Positions 1 through 4,735 of a DNA stretch of 9,597 nt are shown piece after piece (the stretch's first letter is position 1; each line of letters starts with the position of its first letter). This stretch comes from CAYQJS01 sp964417895 (lineage in GTDB: Bacteria; Chloroflexota; UBA6077; SHYK01), in the NCBI GenBank assembly GCA_964417895.1, contig CAYQJS010000097.1:1-9597 (forward strand), read 5' to 3'. Below the pieces are notes generated by a model that was not told the origin of the DNA, searched no databases, and worked only from the letters and a program-made list of their open reading frames with translations. Made by a program: the position numbers and the translations under genes.

Positions 1-1
1 G

Positions 2-49
2 GGAGGACAGAATCACAGACCCGTTAGGGCGGACAAATTCTCAGACCCA
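2..49. repeat. Two degenerate direct copies of a 22-bp unit at the window edge
   Basis: Positions 2-23 and 28-49 align without gaps at 17 of 22 bases; both copies contain GGACA, AAT or ATT, and CAGACCC, and the period is 26 bp. Short repeated units like this are common near the ends of some insertion sequences (IS21-like elements, for example). They lie just upstream of the infC promoter and at the very edge of the window, so this could be the tip of a mobile element lying to the left. No transposase is visible and the mobile-element reading is inference only. Confidence 0.4.
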
Positions 50-60
50 CGACATTCTGC

Positions 61-88
61 TTGACAGCTTGTCCGACGGGCCGATAAT
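61..88 (+). promoter_or_regulatory. Candidate sigma70-type promoter for infC
   Basis: A perfect -35 hexamer TTGACA at 61-66 is followed, after 16 bases, by GATAAT at 83-88, which matches TATAAT at five of six positions. Transcription would begin near 95 and give a leader of about 70 nt before the infC start at 164. It is the best promoter match I found in this GC-rich window, and its position suggests that infC begins a transcription unit. Confidence 0.6.
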
Positions 89-117
89 GACATCAGGCGT
101 ATACTTCGGTACTTCAG

Positions 118-131
118 AGCGGCAAGCCGCT
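118..131 (+). promoter_or_regulatory. Small hairpin in the infC 5' leader
   Basis: AGCGG at 118-122 can pair with CCGCT at 127-131 around the loop CAAG. This is a 5-bp stem about 22 bases upstream of the infC Shine-Dalgarno sequence. infC leaders are often regulated in other bacteria, but this stem is short and no run of U follows it. A regulatory role is speculative. Confidence 0.25.
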
Positions 132-152
132 ACATTGCTCGCGACACGCATT

Positions 153-166
153 AGGAGGAAGCGATC
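153..166 (+). promoter_or_regulatory. Shine-Dalgarno and rare AUC start codon of infC
   Basis: AGGAGG at 153-158, an essentially perfect anti-SD match, is followed by five bases and then ATC at 164-166. The next codons give SKDLRVNERIRV, the expected beginning of IF-3. No ATG, GTG or TTG occurs in frame between the upstream stop at 152 and the conserved N-terminal residues. In families studied, IF-3 itself discriminates against such non-canonical start codons, which gives negative feedback on its own synthesis; the same is inferred here. Confidence 0.75.
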
Positions 167-793
167 AGCAAGGATCTTCGTGTAAACGAGCGCATCCGAG
201 TGCGCGAAGTGCGGCTCATCGGAGAACAGGGTGAGCAGCTCGGCATAGTCCCGACGATGGAGGCGCTCCAGATAGCGCGCGACCGGGCGCTCGACCTCGT
301 TGAGGTCGCCCCGACTGCCGTCCCGCCTGTGTGTCGCCTGCTCGATTACGGCCGGTTCAAGTATGAGCAGGAGAAGAAGGACCGGGAGGCGCGCAAGAAC
401 CAGAAGCTCGTTCTTCTGAAGGAAGTGCGCTTGCGGCCCAAGACAGACGAGCACGATATCGAGTTCAAGGCCAAGCGCATCGAGCGTTTCATCGAGGAGG
501 GAGACAAGGTGAAGGTCACTCTCCGCTTTCGCGGCCGCGAGATGGCCCATCCCAACGTCGGCCGCCAGCTCCTCGAGGTGATGCTAGACCGCCTCAAGGA
601 CGTGGCCGTCGTCGAGCGGATGCCGCTCCTCGAGGGCAACACCATGACGATGATTCTGACGAAGGGCAAACCCGGCCAGCAGCCGGCGAAGCCTGCCCCA
701 GCGGCGGCGGCCGCGGCCGCCCCCGCGCCCGTTGCGGCGGCGAGGCCTGCCCAGGGTCCGCCCGCCGCTCCACCGTCGCAGCCGCGCGCCTAG
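164..793 (+). CDS. infC: Translation initiation factor IF-3, AUC start
   Basis: IF-3 binds the 30S ribosomal subunit, prevents premature joining of the 50S subunit and helps select the initiator tRNA and start codon. The 209-residue product shows the N-terminal domain (NERIRVREVRLIG near residues 8-20, then PPVCRLLDYGRFKYE at 54-68), a charged linker, and the C-terminal domain with VTLRFRGREMAH near 118-129. The conserved start of the N domain lies upstream of the GTG at 200, and an in-frame stop at 152 limits the ORF. The best start is therefore ATC at 164, with AGGAGG at 153-158 five bases before it. AUU or AUC starts are known for infC and underlie its autoregulation in E. coli. Residues from about 171 form a low-complexity Ala/Pro tail absent from E. 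coli IF-3. rpmI and rplT, the usual downstream partners, are missing here. Confidence 0.95.
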   Translation: MSKDLRVNERIRVREVRLIGEQGEQLGIVPTMEALQIARDRALDLVEVAPTAVPPVCRLLDYGRFKYEQEKKDREARKNQKLVLLKEVRLRPKTDEHDIEFKAKRIERFIEEGDKVKVTLRFRGREMAHPNVGRQLLEVMLDRLKDVAVVERMPLLEGNTMTMILTKGKPGQQPAKPAPAAAAAAAPAPVAAARPAQGPPAAPPSQPRA

Positions 794-798
794 GCCAC

Positions 799-1437
799 GT
801 GGAGCCGTTCCCGCGGATCGAGGATCTCATCGCGGCCTACCAGGCGCGCCGGCACGAGCTAGACCGACAGGGCGTCTACTTCCTGGGCACGATCACCGAC
901 GAAGAGGCCGAGCGCTGCTCGAAAGCGCTCCTCCTCATGAGCATCGAGCGGCAGCGCAACCCAGCCACGCCGCTCACCCTCTATATCAACTCCGGTGGCG
1001 GGTCTGTGGGCGCTGGCCTCGCCGTCATGCAGATGATGGACGAGGTGCGGCGGCTCTACGCTGTCAAGATCAACACGGTGATCACCGGCTATGCCTACAG
1101 TATGGGGGCGATCGTCTTCCAGGCTGGAGACCGGCGGACCATGGGCCGGTACTCAACCATGATGCTCCACTCCAGCTCCTGGAGCGTCTCGGGTGAGGAC
1201 GAGAAGATCTTCGAGGACTATGCCAAGCTCGCCGACCAATACCGCCGACTCGTGGCCGACCTGTTCGCCCGTCGCACAGGGCTCCACACCCGGCGCTGGT
1301 GGGAGCGCTACATCTACTCGGGCCGCGACCGCTTCCTGTCGGCCGCCGAATGCCTGAAGCTGCATCTCGTGGACGAGGTCCCAGGCCTCAACGTGCCTCC
1401 GCCCGACTCGCCTACTCAGGGCCAGTCGCCGGCCTAG
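799..1437 (+). CDS. clpP: Divergent ClpP-family serine protease (S14)
   Basis: ClpP subunits form a barrel-shaped peptidase fed by AAA+ unfoldases. This 212-residue protein has the fold's landmarks: GVYFLGTITDEEA near 25-37, LYINSGGGSVGAG at 61-73, GYAYSMGA at 97-104 with nucleophile Ser101, MLHSSSW at 122-128 with His124, and GRDRFLSAAE at 175-184 with Asp177, so the Ser-His-Asp triad is intact. It differs from housekeeping ClpP: INSGGG replaces INSPGG, GYAYSMG replaces GQAASMG, and the usual HQP after the catalytic His is HSS. The first GTG, at 799, lies five bases after the infC stop with no clear Shine-Dalgarno sequence, which suggests translational coupling. No ClpX or ClpA gene is nearby. 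It is probably a paralogue or lineage-specific ClpP; substrates and unfoldase partner are unknown. Confidence 0.85.
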   Translation: MEPFPRIEDLIAAYQARRHELDRQGVYFLGTITDEEAERCSKALLLMSIERQRNPATPLTLYINSGGGSVGAGLAVMQMMDEVRRLYAVKINTVITGYAYSMGAIVFQAGDRRTMGRYSTMMLHSSSWSVSGEDEKIFEDYAKLADQYRRLVADLFARRTGLHTRRWWERYIYSGRDRFLSAAECLKLHLVDEVPGLNVPPPDSPTQGQSPA

Positions 1438-1443
1438 CTTCGC

Positions 1444-1449
1444 TACAAT
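1444..1449 (+). promoter_or_regulatory. Possible -10 element before cca
   Basis: TACAAT matches the -10 consensus at five of six positions and lies 19 bases before the cca start. No recognisable -35 hexamer is present at the right distance, so it may be a weak promoter or chance. If functional, the cca message would have a very short leader. Confidence 0.25.
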
Positions 1450-1468
1450 CTTCGAGTTGGAGACGAAG

Positions 1469-2839
1469 ATGGATGCAGTGGGCGCGCTGGCGCGCGTTTT
1501 CGAAGGGCGGGGTCGGAGCCTGTACCTCGTGGGCGGTTGCGTTCGGGACGAGCTCCTGGGCCTGCCTGTTAATGACTACGACTTCACCACCGACGCCGAG
1601 CCGAGCCAGGTCAAGGAGCTCGTCAGACGGGCGGGCGCCGATTCCATCTACACTGTAGGTGAGCGGTTCGGGACCGTGGGCGCCGTCTTCGGCGAGCACC
1701 GTGTCGAGATCACGACGTACCGATCCGAGAGCTATACGCCGGGCAGCCGCAAGCCCCAGGTGAGCTTCGGTACCAGCCTGGAGGGCGACCTGGCGCGACG
1801 CGACCTCACCATCAACGCCATGGCTCGACCAGCGAGCGGCGGTGACATCGTGGACCCGTTCGAGGGCAGGAGCGATCTGGCTGGAAAAGTCGTCCGGGCG
1901 GTCGGAAACCCGGACGAGCGATTCACCGAGGATCCTCTCCGGCTGCTTCGTGCGGTGCGCTTCTCAGCTCAGTTCGGCTTCCGGATTGAGCCGGCGACCT
2001 GGGCGGCACTCGCGCGCAATGCGTCGGCGCTGCGTACCATCAGCGCCGAGCGCATCGCGCAGGAGATGAACAAGATCTTGCTGGCACCGCGGCCGAGCCG
2101 GCCGATTCGCCAGCTGTGCGATTTTGGCCTGATGCAGTACATCGTTCCCGAGTTCCTGGCGCTCCGCGAGCCGGACGCTGCCCGTGGCCGGCACAAGGAC
2201 AACTTCGAGCACACGCTCATGGTGCTCGACAGAACGCCACCCATTCTCACGGTCCGGTGGGGGGGCCTCTTGCACGACATCGCCAAGCCGCGCGTCATGG
2301 ATGTCGAGGATGGCGAAGTGCACTTCTTCGGGCACGAGATCGTCGGCGAGCGTATGACGCGGAAGATCCTGAACCGGCTCAAGCTCGATCGGGCAACGGT
2401 GGATCGCGTGTGCAAGCTTGTGGCTCTGAGTGGACGGATCAACTCGTACGACGCGGATTGGACCGACGGCGCCGTGCGCCGGTTCGTGCGAGAGGCCGGG
2501 GACGCACTGGAAGACATGTTCATGCTCTCGCGCTCGGACGTAACGAGCCGTCGTGAAGAGCGGGTCCGCGCGGCTGAGGGGCGGGTCGACGAGCTGCGCG
2601 CGCGATGCCAACAGCTCCAGGCCGAGGCCGACATCGCGAAGATCAAGCCGCCGCTGGACGGCGACGAGCTGATGGCGATGTTCGGGCGAGGACCGGGCCC
2701 CTGGATTCGTCCGATCAAAGAGCGCCTGCTGGCCATGGTGCTCGACGGCGAGCTGGCGCCGGACGACAAGCTCGGCGCGGCTGAGACGGCGCGGGCCATG
2801 ATGGCGGAAGCACAAGCCTCGGCCGTGCCGAGCACTTGA
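1469..2839 (+). CDS. cca: Class II CCA tRNA nucleotidyltransferase with HD domain
   Basis: This enzyme adds or repairs the 3'-CCA end of tRNA using CTP and ATP; some homologues add only part of CCA or act as poly(A) polymerases. The 456 residues show the polymerase-beta-type nucleotidyltransferase head: LVGGCVRDELLG near 20-31, then the metal-binding DYD (Asp36, Asp38), VEITTYR with a third acidic residue (Glu80), and RRDLTINAMA from 110. ERFTEDPLRLLRAVRF (about 150-165) is the RNA-binding signature. An HD phosphohydrolase domain follows, with EHT at 247-249 and HDIAKP from 269. The C-terminal PPLDGDELMAMFGRGPG block is typical of full-length bacterial enzymes. ATG at 1469 is preferred to the in-frame TTG at 1457 because GGAG at 1459-1462 sits six bases before it. 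It follows clpP by 31 bases. CCA-adding and A-adding activity cannot be separated by eye. Confidence 0.93.
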   Translation: MDAVGALARVFEGRGRSLYLVGGCVRDELLGLPVNDYDFTTDAEPSQVKELVRRAGADSIYTVGERFGTVGAVFGEHRVEITTYRSESYTPGSRKPQVSFGTSLEGDLARRDLTINAMARPASGGDIVDPFEGRSDLAGKVVRAVGNPDERFTEDPLRLLRAVRFSAQFGFRIEPATWAALARNASALRTISAERIAQEMNKILLAPRPSRPIRQLCDFGLMQYIVPEFLALREPDAARGRHKDNFEHTLMVLDRTPPILTVRWGGLLHDIAKPRVMDVEDGEVHFFGHEIVGERMTRKILNRLKLDRATVDRVCKLVALSGRINSYDADWTDGAVRRFVREAGDALEDMFMLSRSDVTSRREERVRAAEGRVDELRARCQQLQAEADIAKIKPPLDGDELMAMFGRGPGPWIRPIKERLLAMVLDGELAPDDKLGAAETARAMMAEAQASAVPST

Positions 2840-2877
2840 TTTCCCGACCTCGGCGGCCGGCCGGCGCACCTCCCTGT

Positions 2878-2943
2878 CTGTCATGCTGAGCGGCGAGCGA
2901 AGCATCTGGTGGGAGATTCTTCGCCTGCGGCTCAGCATGACAG
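2878..2943. repeat. Palindromic interspersed repeat, copy 1
   Basis: A 66-bp element begins 39 bases after the cca stop. Its terminal 14 bases, 2878-2891 and 2930-2943, are a perfect inverted repeat (CTGTCATGCTGAGC and its complement). Inside, GCGAAGCATCT faces AGATTCTTCGCC, so nearly the whole element can fold into one long hairpin. The right half, read on the minus strand, is the A type (CTGAGCCGCAGG, then CGAAGAATCT). The left half (CTGAGCGGCGAGCGAAGCATCT region) is a variant nearer the B type. Copies 2 and 3 carry A on the left, so this copy is inverted relative to them. It may protect mRNA 3' ends or help terminate transcription. Confidence 0.8.
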
Positions 2944-2950
2944 CCCCTAA

Positions 2951-2974
2951 CTTCGCCTGCGGCTCACGATGACA
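2951..2974. repeat. Duplicated right arm of palindromic repeat copy 1
   Basis: Positions 2951-2974 repeat 2919-2942 in direct orientation at 22 of 24 bases; the only change is GC swapped to CG within CTCAGCATG. The period is 32 bp. This is an extra half-element next to the complete palindrome and suggests local duplication or a partly deleted second copy. Confidence 0.75.
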
Positions 2975-2978
2975 ATGG

Positions 2979-2995
2979 AACCGACCGGTTTTTTT
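2979..2995 (+). terminator. Weak intrinsic terminator between cca and the regulator gene
   Basis: AACCG at 2979-2983 and CGGTT at 2986-2990 form a short stem, and the T run at 2989-2995 has seven bases. The stem is only 4-5 bp, so on its own it would be a weak terminator. Placed after the strong palindrome at 2878-2943, it plausibly ends the infC-clpP-cca transcript. Confidence 0.4.
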
Positions 2996-3008
2996 CACAC
3001 TCTCTTTA

Positions 3009-3026
3009 CGGATCGAGAAGGATCCG
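3009..3026. promoter_or_regulatory. Inverted repeat upstream of the response regulator
   Basis: CGGATC at 3009-3014 and GATCCG at 3021-3026 form a perfect 6-bp inverted repeat with a 6-base spacer, followed by the palindrome CGATATCG at 3025-3032. The site lies about 40-55 bases before the regulator's start and could be an operator or promoter-linked structure. OmpR-type proteins usually bind direct repeats, so autoregulation through this site is only a guess. No convincing -35/-10 pair was identified here. Confidence 0.25.
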
Positions 3027-3063
3027 ATATCGCGGCCATGGGTAGACTGAACGAGAAACGTTT

Positions 3064-3765
3064 TTGGGACTAGCTCCTTTGCCTGACGCGACAGTCCTCG
3101 TGGTCGACGACGAGCGGAACATCACCGAGTTGGTCCGCATGTACCTGCGGGCCGATGGCTTCCGCGTGGAGACGGCCTCCAGCGGCGAGCAGGCCCTGGA
3201 GAAGGTGCGCTCATCGCGCCCCGATGTTGTCGTGCTGGATCTGATGATGCCCGGGCTCGATGGTTGGGAGGTGTGCAGGCGGCTGCGGGCCAACGGCGAT
3301 ACTCCCATCATCATGTTGACTGCGCGCACTGACGACGTGGACAAGATCGTCGGTCTCGAGCTCGGCGCCGACGACTACGTGACGAAGCCGTTCAACCCGC
3401 GCGAGCTGGTGGCGCGCGTCAAGGCTGTACTGCGGCGGTACCAGGCGGGGAAGCAGCCGGCGCGCGTGATCCAGCTCGACGGCTTGCGCATCGACGTGGA
3501 TGGGCGCGACGTGGAGGTCGCGGGGCGTCAGGTCGAGCTGCGGCCCAAGGAGTTCGACCTGCTTCTGACTCTGGCGCGCAGCCCGGGCGTGGTGTTCGAC
3601 CGCGAGCGTCTGATCCACGTGGTCTGGGGCTACGACTACGTGGGGGAGACGCGAACGGTTGACGTCCACATCGCGGGCCTGCGCGAGAAGATCGCCGGCT
3701 CGTCGGTGCGCATTCAGACGGTGTGGAGCGTGGGCTACAAGCTGGTAGCCGGGACGGACAAGTAG
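3064..3765 (+). CDS. OmpR/PhoB-family response regulator
   Basis: This is a two-component DNA-binding regulator, activated when a sensor kinase phosphorylates its receiver domain. The receiver (about 10-125) has VLVVDDE with acidic Asp15/Asp16, phosphoacceptor Asp59 in VVLDLMMPGLDG, Thr86 in MLTAR and Lys108 in DYVTKPF. The C-terminal winged helix (about 135-230) shows VELRPKEFDLLLTLA, RERLIHVVWGY and RTVDVHIAGLREKI, then IQTVWSVGYKL where relatives usually have a VRGVGYR-like sequence. An in-frame stop at 3043 leaves only TTG starts. TTG at 3064 gives 233 residues; TTG at 3079, preceded by GGGA nine bases upstream, gives 228 and is equally plausible. No histidine kinase adjoins it, so partner and targets are unknown. 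It is bounded upstream by repeats and a terminator, and the YceI gene follows 54 bases downstream. Confidence 0.92.
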   Translation: MGLAPLPDATVLVVDDERNITELVRMYLRADGFRVETASSGEQALEKVRSSRPDVVVLDLMMPGLDGWEVCRRLRANGDTPIIMLTARTDDVDKIVGLELGADDYVTKPFNPRELVARVKAVLRRYQAGKQPARVIQLDGLRIDVDGRDVEVAGRQVELRPKEFDLLLTLARSPGVVFDRERLIHVVWGYDYVGETRTVDVHIAGLREKIAGSSVRIQTVWSVGYKLVAGTDK

Positions 3766-3819
3766 GCTCCGCCGCGGCCTGAAACCGTATTGCCCGAGCG
3801 CGCGTATAGCCACTGAAAC

Positions 3820-4524
3820 ATGGCTGCCTTGCTCCCCTTCTTCATCTTCCTGCTTGCCCTGACCGCTGTGGGGTGTGCTCGGAGCACCGAGTCACGCGCC
3901 GGCGCCTCGAGCGGATCCATGTCGGACTACGGCTTTATCCAGCCTAACCAACCAGTGGGCGGCGCCCCGCTGCCCAGCGTGATGCGCATTTTTCGCGTCA
4001 TGCCCGAGCAGTCCGAGGCCTTCTACGAGGTGCAAGAGCGCCTCTTCATGCTTCCGGGTCCGAGCAAAGCCGTGGGGCGCACCAACACCATGGAGGGCGA
4101 GTTCCAGCTCATACTCGGGCCTGCGCCGCGCCTAGAGGGCAACCGGTTTCGCGTCGATCTCCGGACTCTCACCAGCGACTCAGCGAGGCGCGACCGGTTC
4201 ATCAGAGAGCAGTGGCTCGAGTCCGACCTGTACCCCTTCGCCGATTTCACCGCCACGCAAGCCCAGGACCTGCCCCAGCGATACGTTGAGGGCCAGGAGG
4301 TGCCATTCAAGCTCACCGGTGACATGACTATCCGCGACGTGACGCGGCCGCTCACGTTCGACACGCGAGCGGCGCTCACGGCAAACACGCTCGCCGGCAC
4401 AGCAACAACCTTTTTGCTGATGCGAGACTTCGGGTTCGACCCGCCGGAGATCCTTGGGGCGGTGCGGGTGGACGACGGCGTCACCCTGACGTTTCGCTTC
4501 ATGGCAGAGGCCATCGAAGGGTAG
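3820..4524 (+). CDS. YceI-domain lipoprotein
   Basis: YceI proteins are periplasmic or envelope beta-barrel proteins of the lipocalin-like type that bind isoprenoid-like lipids; some are induced by stress or alkaline pH. This 234-residue protein opens with a hydrophobic signal (LLPFFIFLLALTAVGC), and Cys19 sits in a lipobox-like AVGC, so it is probably acylated. The YceI domain spans about 53-232. It shows RVDLRTLTSDSARRDRFIRE, corresponding to the family's block where Arg-Asp precedes the 'yP' segment, then SDLYPFADFTA, LTGDMTIRDVTRPLTFD and a C-terminal VTLTFRFMAEA strand. ATG at 3820 is the first possible start because an in-frame TGA lies at 3814; no good Shine-Dalgarno sequence is visible. 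It may share a transcript with the regulator gene 54 bases upstream. The ligand cannot be predicted. Confidence 0.85.
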   Translation: MAALLPFFIFLLALTAVGCARSTESRAGASSGSMSDYGFIQPNQPVGGAPLPSVMRIFRVMPEQSEAFYEVQERLFMLPGPSKAVGRTNTMEGEFQLILGPAPRLEGNRFRVDLRTLTSDSARRDRFIREQWLESDLYPFADFTATQAQDLPQRYVEGQEVPFKLTGDMTIRDVTRPLTFDTRAALTANTLAGTATTFLLMRDFGFDPPEILGAVRVDDGVTLTFRFMAEAIEG

Positions 4525-4535
4525 GAAAAACCCGG

Positions 4536-4609
4536 CTGTCATCCTGAGCCCGCAGGCGAAGAATCCGAACCTCGCGGGCGTGGATGCTTCGCGTCGCGCA
4601 GCATGACAG
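4536..4609. repeat. Palindromic interspersed repeat, copy 2
   Basis: A 74-bp element starts 12 bases after the YceI gene's stop. The left end at 4536-4549 (CTGTCATCCTGAGC) pairs with 4596-4609 (GCGCAGCATGACAG) with two mismatches. Inside, GCGAAGAATCC faces GGATGCTTCGC. The left half is the A type (CGCAGGCGAAGAATCC). The right half, read on the minus strand, is the B type (CTGCGCGACGCGAAGCATCC). Its position suggests a transcript-end or REP-like role. Confidence 0.8.
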
Positions 4610-4616
4610 GCCATGA

Positions 4617-4637
4617 GGCCCCGGGATCGCCGGGGTC
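4617..4637. terminator. GC-rich hairpin after repeat copy 2
   Basis: CCCCGG at 4619-4624 pairs with CCGGGG at 4630-4635 around the loop GATCG; one G-T pair and one more G-C pair extend the stem to 8 bp. No T run follows, so it does not meet the usual intrinsic-terminator criteria. With the adjacent palindrome it could still cause termination or pausing. The remaining bases up to 4700 show no recognisable feature. Confidence 0.35.
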
Positions 4638-4702
4638 CCGATTCCCTCGTGCGTCGAGTCGAGTGCATCAAAGGGGGTGGCGTGGGTGAGCCGTTTGGCG
4701 TC

Positions 4703-4730
4703 TAATATAGGCGGAATCTGGCGCTGGAGA
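4703..4730 (+). promoter_or_regulatory. Possible -10 box and ribosome binding site for the ABC binding protein
   Basis: TAATAT at 4703-4708 is the only AT-rich -10-like hexamer in this gap, but no matching -35 hexamer was found. GGAGA at 4726-4730 sits five bases before GTG at 4736 and supports that codon as the start. The promoter part is weak; the ribosome binding site is convincing. Confidence 0.4.
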
Positions 4731-4735
4731 ACCGC

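Noticed and set aside
41..550. 169-codon minus-strand frame across the infC promoter and 5' part
   Set aside because: It overlaps the conserved IF-3 coding sequence and has no start signal or recognisable domain.
1457..1468. TTG at 1457 as the cca start
   Set aside because: GGAG at 1459-1462 overlaps and follows this codon and is correctly spaced for ATG at 1469; no Shine-Dalgarno sequence precedes the TTG.
1964..2998. Long minus-strand open frames (344 and 288 codons) opposite cca
   Set aside because: They lie over a gene with complete family motifs, have Arg/Ser/His-rich composition typical of antisense reading of GC-rich DNA, and show no recognisable domain.
3785..3815. Promoter before the YceI gene (TTGCCC and TATAGC)
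   Set aside because: The two hexamers are only 8 bases apart, far from the 16-18 needed, so the match is likely chance.
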